A stretch of 64,000 nucleotides of DNA from Levilactobacillus mulengensis. Lineage in GTDB: Bacteria > Bacillota > Bacilli > Lactobacillales > Lactobacillaceae. Every line of letters begins with the position of its first letter. Position 1 is the first letter of the stretch. Shown here piece after piece: positions 1-7,504 of the stretch. The position numbers and the translations under genes were made by a program. The notes beneath the pieces were generated by a model. It saw nothing but the letters and a program-made list of their open reading frames with translations. It made no database searches and was not told where the DNA came from. The stretch is from assembly GCF_003946045.1 (NCBI RefSeq), contig NZ_RHNW01000001.1:310001-374000 (forward strand), read 5' to 3'.

Positions 1-37
1 ACGCGGTATCATGTACTGATATCATGCATATTGTCAG

Positions 38-919
38 TTACAATTCTCCCTCTTTTAGCTGATGCAGGGTGGTCTTCAGCTTTTCCTTCGTCTCCTGTGA
101 AACTTTCGGGTAAGTTGGGTGGATATTCTGAAGCCGCTTGACCAAAATGTTGGAGACTAACAGGCGAGCAACACCCTTGTCATCGGCCGGAATTAGGTAC
201 CAAGGTTCCTTCTTTGTGGCCGTATTTTCCAACATCTTGGTATAGGCAACTTGGTAGTCCTCCCAAAAAGCCCGTTCCTGCATATCGCTGGGTGAGAATT
301 TCCAGTTTTTACTAGGAATTTCGATTCGCCGTTCGAAGCGGTTCGTCTGCTCCTCACGGGAAAGGTGCAAGAAAAACTTGATGGTGATAAAGCCTTGGTG
401 ACGCAAGTACGTTTCAAAATGCCGCAGATCATGGTACCGGCGGTCAAAGAATTTATCACCCACGTCGTCCAACGTCTCGACGCCAGGGAGATTTTGTTTC
501 AACAACATTTCCGGATGGACCCGACTGATCAGGACGTCCTCGTACTGCGACCGGTTGAAAATCCGAATCTCACCGCGTTGTGGCAATGCCTGGTTGATCC
601 GCCAGAGAAAATCATGGTCCAACTGGAGATGGGTGGGTTGCTTGAAACTGACGACACTCGTACCGGAGGGGTTCAACCCGCTGAACACGTGCCGAATCAG
701 GCCGTCCTTCCCGGCGGTATCCATCCCCTGCAAGATGATGATGACCCCGGTCTTCTTCTGGGAATACAACCGACTCTGCAGGTCACTCAACGTCGCCACA
801 TTGGCCTCCAAGGCATTGGTGATGACCGCCTGTTCGGGCACGTGATCGACCCGGGTGGCTAACTGACTAAGATCGAGGGGATGGTCCCCCATATAACGAT
901 AACTACTTTCAGTACTCAA
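38..919 (-). CDS. Polyphosphate kinase 2 family protein
   Basis: Predicted cytosolic PPK2-type kinase, a family that transfers phosphate between polyphosphate and nucleotides. The 293-residue frame shows a Walker A-type loop GMDTAGKDG at about residues 65-73 and the downstream FNRSQYED segment at about 121-128, in the usual PPK2 order and at usual length. I start it at a TTG (first base 919) because AGGAGG lies 9 bases upstream; the longer open frame back to 1042 has no comparable site. It is transcribed away from the phosphatase gene beginning at 1096. Whether it belongs to the ADP- or AMP-phosphorylating subclass cannot be decided from the sequence by eye. Confidence 0.9.
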   Translation of the reverse strand: MSTESSYRYMGDHPLDLSQLATRVDHVPEQAVITNALEANVATLSDLQSRLYSQKKTGVIIILQGMDTAGKDGLIRHVFSGLNPSGTSVVSFKQPTHLQLDHDFLWRINQALPQRGEIRIFNRSQYEDVLISRVHPEMLLKQNLPGVETLDDVGDKFFDRRYHDLRHFETYLRHQGFITIKFFLHLSREEQTNRFERRIEIPSKNWKFSPSDMQERAFWEDYQVAYTKMLENTATKKEPWYLIPADDKGVARLLVSNILVKRLQNIHPTYPKVSQETKEKLKTTLHQLKEGEL

Positions 920-1042
920 TACGCATCGCCTCCTGTTATTAAAAAGCATAGCATTCTTTACGCAACTTGGCGCTGGCAAAACCCTTAAAATTTGAAGATT
1001 TTTCATTTCAACGGCTAAATGGGTGCGCTCACCGCGTGGCAT

Positions 1043-1051
1043 TGCTATACT
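1043..1051 (+). promoter_or_regulatory. Extended -10 promoter for phosphatase gene
   Basis: TGCTATACT is a good extended -10 element (TG-N-TATACT) about 45 bases before the start codon of the phosphatase gene. No clear -35 hexamer is visible. Confidence 0.5.
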
Positions 1052-1095
1052 AGGTTTGTAACCACTTACTAAGTTGATGAGGGAGTTTTGAAAAA

Positions 1096-1758
1096 ATGAA
1101 GAAAATTACCGCGTACTTCGTGCGTCACGGGCAAACCATGTTAAACCACTACAACAAAGTTCAGGGCTGGATCGACTCTCCCCTGACCGAAAAGGGCCGT
1201 GCCGATGCCAAACGCGCCGGTGAACAGCTCAAGGGTGTTCCCCTGACCGCTGCCTACAGTAGTGATTCTGGCCGGGCCATCGAGACCGCGCGCATTGCGC
1301 TGAAACAAAATCCTGAAAACATGAATATTGTTTCTTACCAATACCCCGAATTCCGGGAACAGTGCCACGGTTACTTTGAAGGCAACGACTTGAACCAGAT
1401 GTGGCAGTTCGTCGGGGCCCAGGTCAAGCTGACCTCTGAATCCGACGTGCTGGGAACTTACGGTTTGGAAAAGGCTCGCGACCTGATTCACCAAGCCGAC
1501 CTGTACGGGGAAGCCGAAAGTAACGACATGTTCTGGACGCGTTTGGACCGAGGCTTTGATAAGTTGCGGGCCAACTCCAAGGATGGCGACCAAGTCTTAG
1601 TCGTTTCCCACGGGATGACGATTCGGTCCATCGTTGACCGCTACGCCCCTGAACTCGACGAAGGGATTGCCACCATCAACGGCAGTATCACCAAGCTGGA
1701 GATCACCGACGACACGATTCACGTCGACTTCTTCAACAAAACCGATTTTCAATCTTAA
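1096..1758 (+). CDS. Histidine phosphatase family protein (phosphoglycerate mutase-like)
   Basis: A 220-residue histidine phosphatase superfamily protein. The catalytic RHG triad is at residues 10-12 (VRHGQT), and the second catalytic-pocket histidine is His172 in VVSHGMTIRS. These proteins remove phosphate from small metabolites through a phosphohistidine. The true substrate cannot be read here, and the length and sequence fit the broad phosphatase class better than glycolytic phosphoglycerate mutase. GAGGGAG precedes the ATG. It is followed after 26 bases by the PspC-domain gene, so the two are probably co-transcribed and end at the terminator near 1981. Confidence 0.88.
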   Translation: MKKITAYFVRHGQTMLNHYNKVQGWIDSPLTEKGRADAKRAGEQLKGVPLTAAYSSDSGRAIETARIALKQNPENMNIVSYQYPEFREQCHGYFEGNDLNQMWQFVGAQVKLTSESDVLGTYGLEKARDLIHQADLYGEAESNDMFWTRLDRGFDKLRANSKDGDQVLVVSHGMTIRSIVDRYAPELDEGIATINGSITKLEITDDTIHVDFFNKTDFQS

Positions 1759-1784
1759 AAATTATCTAGCGGGAGGGATTTCTC

Positions 1785-1970
1785 ATGAAAAATATTCACC
1801 GTTCACTTAATAATCGCGTTTTTGCCGGTGTCATTGGCGGACTAGCGGAACACTTTGGCTGGAACGTCGGAGTGGCTCGCGTCCTTTTCGTGGTCTTAGC
1901 CATTACCCCCGCCTTTCCTGGGCTAATCGCCTACCTGATTCTCTGGATGATCATGGGTGATCCAGAATAG
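1785..1970 (+). CDS. PspC domain-containing small membrane protein
   Basis: This 61-residue protein consists almost entirely of a PspC domain. A basic N-terminus with NRVFAGVIGGLAEHFG at about residues 10-25 is followed by a hydrophobic membrane segment and LILWMIMGDPE at the end. PspC domains occur in envelope-stress proteins, and short stand-alone versions are common in lactobacilli. GGGAGGG lies just before the ATG. It sits 26 bases after the histidine phosphatase gene and immediately before a terminator, so it is the last gene of a two-gene unit. Its role in envelope stress is inferred only from the domain. Confidence 0.85.
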   Translation: MKNIHRSLNNRVFAGVIGGLAEHFGWNVGVARVLFVVLAITPAFPGLIAYLILWMIMGDPE

Positions 1971-1980
1971 CGTTAAGCTC

Positions 1981-2015
1981 AAGCAGTTGCCGTTTTGACG
2001 GGAGCTGCTTTTTTA
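1981..2015 (+). terminator. Rho-independent terminator after pspC-like gene
   Basis: An AGCAG/CTGCT stem, extended inward by CCG/CGG, is followed by six T residues. Confidence 0.75.
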
Positions 2016-2113
2016 GTTGACGTGGCTCATAGAATCCCCTACAATTTAAATTGTAACTTGTTAGGTCATGAGCAATGAAGTTCCGTTGTTCAAAATACAA
2101 GGAGGTCTCTATC

Positions 2114-2587
2114 ATGGCAAATTCAGAAAAGACTTTGGTACTGGTAAAACCCGATGGTGTCGCAGAAGGCCACATCGGCGAGATTATTTCACGGCTAGAA
2201 AGTAAGCGCTACCAAATTACGGCGTTAAAAGTAGTCCGCGCAACTCCTGAACAACTTGAAAGGCACTACCGCGATCAGGTCAACAAGCCCTACTTCCATG
2301 AAATTGAGACGTACATGACGGAAGGTCCCCTGGTGGCCATCATCGTTACCGGGACCGATGTCGTGAAGGCCGTCCACAATTTAGCCGGTAAGACGCGGCC
2401 CAACGATGCCCAGCCTGGCACCATTCGGGGCGACTTTGCCCACGAATACCCAGATGGCATCTTAAGAAACATCGTCCACACCTCTGACAGCCGCGAGAAC
2501 GCGCACCATGAAATTGCGATTTGGTTCCCCGAACTGGCCGTCGAAGCCCATCAACAAGTTGCCAAGAAACAAAAAATCACCGAATAA
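2114..2587 (+). CDS. ndk: Nucleoside diphosphate kinase
   Basis: Transfers the gamma phosphate from ATP to other nucleoside diphosphates through a phosphohistidine. The 157-residue protein begins LVLVKPDGV and has the family's KTRPNDAQPGTIRGDFA block at about residues 93-109. The active-site motif is NIVHTSDS with His122. Most family members have Gly after this histidine (HGSDS), so Thr123 is a small oddity. The start is the ATG at 2114, preceded by AAGGAGG, rather than the upstream in-frame ATG at 2075. It stands alone, ended by a terminator directly after the stop codon. Confidence 0.93.
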   Translation: MANSEKTLVLVKPDGVAEGHIGEIISRLESKRYQITALKVVRATPEQLERHYRDQVNKPYFHEIETYMTEGPLVAIIVTGTDVVKAVHNLAGKTRPNDAQPGTIRGDFAHEYPDGILRNIVHTSDSRENAHHEIAIWFPELAVEAHQQVAKKQKITE

Positions 2588-2594
2588 TTAACCA

Positions 2595-2626
2595 AACGGG
2601 TCTGCCAACCGGCGACCCGTTTTTTG
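2595..2626 (+). terminator. Rho-independent terminator after ndk
   Basis: ACGGGTC pairs with GACCCGT across an 11-base loop, followed by a run of T. Confidence 0.85.
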
Positions 2627-2647
2627 TGCCCGCTTGACCACGAGTTC

Positions 2648-2656
2648 TGCTATAAT
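2648..2656 (+). promoter_or_regulatory. Extended -10 promoter upstream of the 55-residue gene
   Basis: TGCTATAAT is a consensus extended -10 element 24 bases before the ATG at 2680. No convincing -35 box is seen. Confidence 0.55.
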
Positions 2657-2679
2657 CAAGGACAAGGTGGTGAACAGAC

Positions 2680-2847
2680 ATGACATTTCCCGAAGATATT
2701 TTTGAAGCTGCCGCCTACGAATGGCTCAAGCAGCAAGACCTGACGAAGCGGACGCCCAAGGAAGTTACCAATGCCTTGAACGAGGCCATCAAGCAGGCCA
2801 AGGGAATTTCCAAATCGACCCAGACACCCTGGGGGGAAGACCAGTAA
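2680..2847 (+). CDS. Small hypothetical protein (55 aa)
   Basis: A 55-residue soluble, helical-looking protein starting MTFPEDIFEAAAYEWL. It has no motif I recognise. Support for a real gene is a consensus extended -10 element just upstream, AAGGTGG before the ATG, and the cupin gene starting 26 bases after the stop behind its own AAGGAGG. The two genes are probably one transcript. The function is unknown. Confidence 0.6.
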   Translation: MTFPEDIFEAAAYEWLKQQDLTKRTPKEVTNALNEAIKQAKGISKSTQTPWGEDQ

Positions 2848-2873
2848 GCACAGCTTTTAAGGAGGCAACTTTG

Positions 2874-3362
2874 ATGACCGGTAAATTAACCTACATTGAC
2901 GCACTGGCGCTCAAGCCACATCCTGAGGGCGGCTGGTACCGTCAAACGGCTCATAGCGACGAGCAGTTCTTTGACAACACCAGTCAAGACGCGCGGTATC
3001 ACTACACGTCGATCTACTTTTTGCTCGACAGCGCCAACCCCTCTCACTTCCACCAGCTCAATCACGATGAACTGTGGTTTTTCCACGACGGTGCGGCCAT
3101 CACGATTCACTGCATCGCACCGGATGGCAATTACTACCACGTGACGGTAGGGCCAGATGTGCTGAACGACGAGCGGCTCCAATTTACCGTTCCCCGTGGC
3201 ACCCTCTTTGCGGCTGAAGTCACGACGCCCAATGCCTTTTGCCTGGTGAGTTGCGTCGTCGCCCCGGGATTTGATTTCCGGGACTTTACGATGCCGGCTA
3301 AGGCGGACCTGTTGCGGGAATATCCTGGGTTGGATGAGGTTATTGCGCGGTTGGCGGATTAG
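2874..3362 (+). CDS. Cupin domain-containing protein (DUF985/Cupin_5-like)
   Basis: A 162-residue protein resembling the Cupin_5 (DUF985) group: it opens LKPHPEGGWYRQT, followed by YTSIYFLLD, SHFHQLNHDELWFFHDG and a C-terminal APGFDF..F segment. The SxFHxxxxDExW block is the usual cupin-like strand pair. The biochemical role of this group is not established. I start it at the ATG at 2874, which has AAGGAGG upstream, and not at the upstream in-frame ATG at 2721, which would overlap the 55-residue gene. A hairpin terminator follows at 3428. Confidence 0.85.
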   Translation: MTGKLTYIDALALKPHPEGGWYRQTAHSDEQFFDNTSQDARYHYTSIYFLLDSANPSHFHQLNHDELWFFHDGAAITIHCIAPDGNYYHVTVGPDVLNDERLQFTVPRGTLFAAEVTTPNAFCLVSCVVAPGFDFRDFTMPAKADLLREYPGLDEVIARLAD

Positions 3363-3427
3363 GGATTGGTTCGCAGTCCGTTTAGACCACGATATTCAAG
3401 ACTAATTGAAAATCAATCATTTGCATC

Positions 3428-3458
3428 ATCCCACTAATTTAGTTTGGTGGGATTTTTT
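3428..3458 (+). terminator. Rho-independent terminator after cupin gene
   Basis: ATCCCAC pairs with GTGGGAT, and the stem runs directly into six T residues. Confidence 0.8.
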
Positions 3459-3466
3459 AGTTGAAA

Positions 3467-3517
3467 CAAAAAAGCTGTGTGGTCATTTACCCCTAACAGG
3501 CAAGTGATCACACAGCT
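3467..3517 (-). terminator. Rho-independent terminator for tRNA-Ser
   Basis: Read on the minus strand, AGCTGTGTG and CACACAGCT form a long stem followed by six T residues, just downstream of the tRNA. Confidence 0.8.
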
Positions 3518-3538
3518 CAAACGTTCAATTCAATTTAA

Positions 3539-3625
3539 GGAGAGTACAGGAATTGAACCTGCGCGCCGGTATTAGCCGGTTCGACGGATTTCGAGTCCGT
3601 TGCATTACCACTCTGCCAACTCTCC
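3539..3625 (-). tRNA. tRNA-Ser (anticodon CGA)
   Basis: Read on the minus strand, the 87-base sequence folds as a class II tRNA. The acceptor stem is GGAGAGT/ACTCTCC. The anticodon stem-loop contains ACTCGAAAT, giving anticodon CGA (serine, UCG). A long variable arm with GCCGG-type pairing follows, then a GGTTCAATTCC T arm. No CCA is encoded after the acceptor stem. It stands alone with its own terminator downstream. Confidence 0.95.
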
Positions 3626-3677
3626 AAGTCACTACTTAATATATTTTACCAATAATGACTATAAATGCAAGCCTTGT

Positions 3678-4076
3678 TTAAAATTTTCGTTGAATCAGCG
3701 CAATAGGATCAAACGGATCGATCCACACCGGCTTGGCCGTCAACAGGCCCAACGGCGAGATATTGGTCGAATCAACCTTGGCGGCCAACACTTGTTTATC
3801 CGCCTCGTAGGCCGTCGCAATTTCCCAGTCCGTCCACTCGGATTGCCACGTCTGCCGGCTAACGATCACCAGGAGTTGGTGGGCCTGCTTGATTTCCTTA
3901 CGGAGTTGACGCCGCACTGCACCGGCCGCCCGCGTTTGAAACTTGATGGGCGGTTCTTGCTCGTGAAAGCTGAAACTTGGGAACTCCCAGTCCTGGTCCG
4001 CCCACTTCTGGAGTTGAAGTTGAAATGAATGGGCCAACGGATCAGCGGACTGGTAACTAATAAACAGGTCACTCAT
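3678..4076 (-). CDS. Stand-alone TIR-domain protein
   Basis: The whole 132-residue protein looks like one TIR (TIR_2 or DUF1863-like) fold. It begins DLFISYQSAD, has a central strand-helix with LLVIVSRQTWQSEWTDWEI, and Glu85 sits in the WE position where TIR NADases carry their catalytic glutamate. Bacterial TIR proteins often cleave or cyclise NAD as defence or signalling effectors, but that is family knowledge and not shown here. It sits next to tRNA-Ser and 140 bases downstream of an unknown gene in the same orientation. No ThsA, STING or NLR-like partner is visible nearby. Confidence 0.75.
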   Translation of the reverse strand: MSDLFISYQSADPLAHSFQLQLQKWADQDWEFPSFSFHEQEPPIKFQTRAAGAVRRQLRKEIKQAHQLLVIVSRQTWQSEWTDWEIATAYEADKQVLAAKVDSTNISPLGLLTAKPVWIDPFDPIALIQRKF

Positions 4077-4216
4077 AAGTCAAACTCCCTTTCCAATTAA
4101 CTTGGCTTAAGTATAACCGGCTTAAAAGTCAAAACGATTACAGAATGATGTTTTTCTTATAAAAGCTATATCTCGATTCTAATTTTATTTCCCACATAAA
4201 TAATTGAGTCATTAGC

Positions 4217-4594
4217 TTAACGTCCCAAATAATGAAAATCCGGATCCCGCCCCTCGGTATAGCAGGCAAACGCCTTGGTCAATTCATTGTGAAACGTCAC
4301 CAAAATGGCTGGTGTGGCCCAGGTTGAGGCCGCCCAAAAGACCGTATCGTCGGGTTCGCGATTGTCATTAGGGTACCGGTAGTAGCCCCACTGTTCATCC
4401 CAAATGGTGCCCTGCGTGTTCAACCAATCCTCGGCCAGTCCTGCCTGGACGACCGCCATAACATCCCCATTGTCCCGTATCAGCGCGGCTAACTTCTGCC
4501 AGTCTAGTTGCCAGTCATGTAGCTTAGGGGCCTGCTGGCGGCTTCCCAGGGGCGTATACCGCAATTGAATTGGGGTTAAGTCAACGAAATCCAT
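4217..4594 (-). CDS. Hypothetical protein (125 aa)
   Basis: A soluble, acidic and tryptophan-rich protein of 125 residues with no motif I recognise. Notable stretches are DWQLDWQKL near residue 27 and GTIWDEQWGYYRYPNDNRE in the middle. An AGGTGAT-type site precedes the ATG. It lies immediately upstream of the TIR-domain gene on the same strand with a 140-base gap, so the two could share a transcript. The function is unknown. Confidence 0.6.
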   Translation of the reverse strand: MDFVDLTPIQLRYTPLGSRQQAPKLHDWQLDWQKLAALIRDNGDVMAVVQAGLAEDWLNTQGTIWDEQWGYYRYPNDNREPDDTVFWAASTWATPAILVTFHNELTKAFACYTEGRDPDFHYLGR

Positions 4595-4731
4595 CCGATC
4601 ACCTTCTCACTCCCTATTTTACCCGGATGCCGACACTTTTCCAATTCGCCGCTAGCTTGTCCGTCACTGGAAGGGTACACTGAGAGCGAGGGGTTAAGCC
4701 CCAATCGTTGTTATTCTGGGAGGAATTTTAC

Positions 4732-5142
4732 ATGTTCAAGAAGTCACTCTTACTCATCGTTGCGCTATTAACCATTGGTGGTGGCACCATCGCAGCCGCA
4801 CCCATCGTTCCGGCCGAGGCCGCGACCCATCACGTCATCAAGTGGCATGGCAAGGAATACCGGTCTAAATACACCGTCAAACAGATGCGGCGGAAGTTCC
4901 ATTTGAAATATTACAAAACTAAAGATATCGCTCACGTCACCTGGGTCCACAACCTATTCACGGGCATTTCCAAGGGCGCTAACGTTCATACCGGTTCCGC
5001 TGCGGAATCTCATGCGCACGGGGCCGTCACCCACAAGGGCCGTTATGCCATGTTTATGACCGATCAACTCGACGGCGGCAACGCTTACAGCCTAGAATAC
5101 ATCAACCTGAAGACGGGGAAACACTACCACGACCAGGCCTAA
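4732..5142 (+). CDS. Secreted hypothetical protein
   Basis: A 136-residue protein with a clear signal peptide: MFKKSLLLIV, a hydrophobic stretch to about residue 27, and a probable cleavage site after AEA. The mature part is short, basic and rich in His and Tyr (KWHGKEYRSKY, SLEYINLKTGKHYHDQA), as in small secreted lactobacillus proteins. GGGAGG lies before the chosen ATG at 4732. No catalytic motif is recognised. It precedes a 30-residue membrane peptide gene with its own promoter. Confidence 0.7.
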   Translation: MFKKSLLLIVALLTIGGGTIAAAPIVPAEAATHHVIKWHGKEYRSKYTVKQMRRKFHLKYYKTKDIAHVTWVHNLFTGISKGANVHTGSAAESHAHGAVTHKGRYAMFMTDQLDGGNAYSLEYINLKTGKHYHDQA

Positions 5143-5168
5143 CGCGCTTGCCGCGAAACCGGTTAACT

Positions 5169-5177
5169 TGCTATACT
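5169..5177 (+). promoter_or_regulatory. Extended -10 promoter for 30-residue peptide
   Basis: TGCTATACT lies 34 bases before the GTG start at 5212. This element makes independent expression of the small peptide gene plausible. Confidence 0.5.
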
Positions 5178-5211
5178 TAAGGTGAAGTCTTGGGAGAAAG
5201 AAGGGGTTGCC

Positions 5212-5304
5212 GTGTCACCCACTGTTAAAATTAGTGTCCTGGTCCTCATTGTGATTGGCCTGGGCATTGCGCTCTACAGCTACTTCTTGTCGCGCAAACA
5301 CTAA
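5212..5304 (+). CDS. Small single-span membrane peptide (30 aa)
   Basis: A GTG-started frame of 30 residues: a short polar start, a hydrophobic stretch (VLVLIVIGLGIAL) that would cross the membrane once, then YSYFLSRKH at the end. It has its own extended -10 element upstream, a purine-rich AAGGGG before the start and a terminator 15 bases after the stop. Together these argue for a real small gene. It resembles leader or toxin-like membrane peptides only in size, and no function can be given. Confidence 0.5.
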   Translation: MSPTVKISVLVLIVIGLGIALYSYFLSRKH

Positions 5305-5318
5305 ACCCACGTTACCTA

Positions 5319-5350
5319 AGGCGTTTGAGACCTACTCAAGCGCCTTTTTT
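5319..5350 (+). terminator. Rho-independent terminator after small peptide gene
   Basis: AGGCGTTTGAG pairs with CTCAAGCGCCT (one wobble), followed by six T residues. Confidence 0.8.
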
Positions 5351-5379
5351 CGACCCCCAATTTTCACTGAGCATATTCA

Positions 5380-5408
5380 TTGCAAGTCGCAACCAATTGG
5401 CCGATAAT
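5380..5408 (+). promoter_or_regulatory. Sigma-A promoter of candidate small RNA
   Basis: TTGCAA (5380-5385) and GATAAT (5403-5408) are separated by exactly 17 bases. The expected transcript start is near 5415, and no gene follows before the terminator at 5537. Confidence 0.6.
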
Positions 5409-5414
5409 ATAACT

Positions 5415-5570
5415 ACAAGCTAATCAAATAGATTAGTTGATAAACACATTTTCTCCCCTTTTGCACCGCCCACGGATTCCGCACGAATCTTGATTCACCC
5501 CCAATAGTCCTCCTCAACGGGCTGTTTTCTTCGTTAGTCAGGGTCGCCTCCCACGGCCCTGACTTTTTTA
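5415..5570 (+). ncRNA. Candidate intergenic small RNA with CU-rich regions
   Basis: A stretch of about 155 bases is bounded by a sigma-A-type promoter and a strong terminator, with no credible reading frame inside. It contains a small hairpin CTAATC-aaata-GATTAG near the 5' end (5420-5436), then unpaired pyrimidine-rich patches including TTCTCCCC (5451-5458) and CCTCCT (5509-5514). Those patches are complementary to Shine-Dalgarno sequences. The layout is that of trans-acting Firmicute small RNAs that block translation through C-rich loops. It is inferred from sequence only. Confidence 0.45.
5537..5570 (+). terminator. Rho-independent terminator of candidate small RNA
   Basis: GTCAGGG pairs with CCCTGAC across a short loop, then six T residues. 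There is no gene in front of it, which is the main reason to suspect a small RNA. Confidence 0.8.
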
Positions 5571-5688
5571 TTCGGCCTTTTTTAGGTGGCGTTTTCAGGT
5601 CTATACTGATTGGTAACGGGTTAAGTTTGCAGTGTCATTCTGTTTTACCTAAGCAACTCATCCCAAACTTTCCTAAGGAGGAACCCCC

Positions 5689-6870
5689 GTGTCTCAACCC
5701 AAACGTTCCTGGTTTCTATTCAGCATGATGCTGATTGCCGCCAACTTGCGGCTACCTATTACCCTGATGCCGCCACTACTGCCTAGCCTGGAAAAGACGT
5801 TGCACCTACCCAGTTCGCTGGCCGGCCTGTTAACGTCGATTCCGCTGGTCACCTTTGCCATTTTTTCACCGATTATCGTAAAGTTAGCCCACCGCTGGGG
5901 CAACGAGCGGACCGTCTTCACCCTGTTTCTGCTGTTGATTGCCGGCAGCTATCTGCGGATCATCCCCACGATTGCGGCACTCTTCCTAGGCACCTTTCTG
6001 GTCGGCATCGGCGCCGACAGTGGCAACGTCCTGATTCCCGCGTTGATCAAGGCCCACGTTCCCGACCACATTCGGCTAGGAACCAGCCTGTACACGCTCT
6101 CGATGCTACTGGTCGGTGCATTGGGCACCGCTGCGGCCGGTTACTTAATTTCACACGTCAGTTTTGGTCTGACCCAAGGCCTATTAGGACTGCTCAGCAT
6201 CGTGGCTGCCCTGGCCTGGTTACCAAATTTACGCGGTCACCGCCCAACGACCTTGAACGCTGAACAACGCGCGGCCAAGCCCCACTACCGGAGCGTCTGG
6301 CAGCAACGGTCCGGCTGGTTGATCACCCTGTTTTTCGGCCTACAATCGCTGGTTTACTACGTCCTGTTGACCTGGCTGCCTAGCATCCTCACCGCACATG
6401 GTGTCTCGACCATCGTGGCCAGTAACTTGCTGACGCTCTTTCAACTGAGCGGGCTGCCCTTGGCCTTCCTGGTGCCCTACCTCTACAATCGCCGCCATGG
6501 TCTGGCCACGTTGCTGGCCATCATGACGCTGGGTTACGTGGTGGCGCCCCTGACCTTCTTGGTGCCCACCCAATCACTGGGCTTTCTCACCACCATGGCC
6601 CTGATTAGCGGCCTCGGTTCCGGTGTCGCCTTCAACCTGTCGATCATGTTCTTCACCGAGAAGACCACCAATCCGTATCAAACGGCGGCCATCTCCGGCA
6701 TGGCGCAATCGGCGGGCTACCTGCTAGCCGCGGTCGGACCAATTCTCTTCGGTTTCTTAAAGGAAACGACCCACTCCTGGACCCCGGTCATTGGGCTTTT
6801 GGTGGTATTCGCCCTGGCCCTGACACTCACGGGCATCGTCGTCCAACGCCACGGCTCCATTACGGATTAA
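5689..6870 (+). CDS. MFS transporter, CynX/NimT-like
   Basis: A 393-residue integral membrane protein with about 12 hydrophobic segments and the usual two six-helix halves joined by a polar loop near residues 185-205. The opening LIAANLRLPITLMPPLLPSL resembles the CynX/NimT (cyanate/nitroimidazole-type) subgroup of major facilitators. The substrate is unknown. The GTG start is chosen because AAGGAGG lies 7 bases before it. It is a single-gene unit, convergent with apt, and the two share one terminator. Confidence 0.85.
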   Translation: MSQPKRSWFLFSMMLIAANLRLPITLMPPLLPSLEKTLHLPSSLAGLLTSIPLVTFAIFSPIIVKLAHRWGNERTVFTLFLLLIAGSYLRIIPTIAALFLGTFLVGIGADSGNVLIPALIKAHVPDHIRLGTSLYTLSMLLVGALGTAAAGYLISHVSFGLTQGLLGLLSIVAALAWLPNLRGHRPTTLNAEQRAAKPHYRSVWQQRSGWLITLFFGLQSLVYYVLLTWLPSILTAHGVSTIVASNLLTLFQLSGLPLAFLVPYLYNRRHGLATLLAIMTLGYVVAPLTFLVPTQSLGFLTTMALISGLGSGVAFNLSIMFFTEKTTNPYQTAAISGMAQSAGYLLAAVGPILFGFLKETTHSWTPVIGLLVVFALALTLTGIVVQRHGSITD

Positions 6871-6892
6871 CCATTTCCCGATAACTTCAAAC

Positions 6893-6943
6893 AAAAGGCT
6901 GGCACCAACGTCCCTCCGCGGGGGTCGTTGATGCCAGCCTTTT
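6893..6943. terminator. Bidirectional terminator between MFS gene and apt
   Basis: AAAAGGCTGGCA and TGCCAGCCTTTT form a long stem with A and T runs on both sides, so it can end both convergent transcripts. Confidence 0.85.
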
Positions 6944-6963
6944 AAGTTAACCTATTTTAACGC

Positions 6964-7482
6964 TTAGTATTCCATCAAGCTAAAGATATCGTAGCCCTTA
7001 AGCTTGTCGCGACCATGCAGGTCCTTCAACTCGATCAAGAAGGCCGTGCCGACAACGATGCCGCCCAAGTCTTCGACCAATTGAATCGTGGCCTCGATAG
7101 TCCCACCAGTCGCCAGTAAGTCATCAGTCACTAAGACCTTTTGACCTGGCTTGATGGCGTCTTCGTGCATGTACAAGGCGGATTGGCCGTACTCTAAATC
7201 GTAGCTGGCCTTGACCGTCTTGCGGGGCAACTTACCCTCTTTACGGGCAGGGGCAAACCCAATGCCCATTTCGTAAGCCACCGGACAGCCGACGATAAAG
7301 CCCCGGGCTTCTGGACCCACGACCATTTCAACGCCCTTGCCCTTCGCGTAATCGACGATTTCATCAGTTGCCGCGTGGAAGGCCTTGCCGTCCGCCATTA
7401 ACGGGGAGATGTCCCGGAACATGATGCCCTTTTCGGGGTAGTCCGGAACGCTTGCAATATATTTCGTAAAATCAGTTGCCAT
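6964..7482 (-). CDS. apt: Adenine phosphoribosyltransferase
   Basis: Salvages adenine by joining it to PRPP to give AMP in the cytosol. The 172-residue length is typical. The PRPP-binding motif [13 protein letters not shown] is at residues 117-129, with the [10 protein letters not shown] block near 22-31 and [10 protein letters not shown] at 57-66. An AGGAG site precedes the ATG. It lies 22 bases downstream of recJ on the same strand, the classic recJ-apt pair of lactobacilli, and probably shares its transcript. Confidence 0.97.
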   Translation of the reverse strand: MATDFTKYIASVPDYPEKGIMFRDISPLMADGKAFHAATDEIVDYAKGKGVEMVVGPEARGFIVGCPVAYEMGIGFAPARKEGKLPRKTVKASYDLEYGQSALYMHEDAIKPGQKVLVTDDLLATGGTIEATIQLVEDLGGIVVGTAFLIELKDLHGRDKLKGYDIFSLMEY

Positions 7483-7504
7483 AAGATTAAGTAGCTCCTT
7501 TATA

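Noticed and set aside
1-37. Possible gene end before the PPK2 gene
   Set aside because: Only 37 bases are available at the window edge and nothing can be supported.
3678-4594. A Thoeris defence system
   Set aside because: A TIR protein is present but no ThsA-like NAD-binding partner; the neighbour is a different unknown protein, so the name is not justified.
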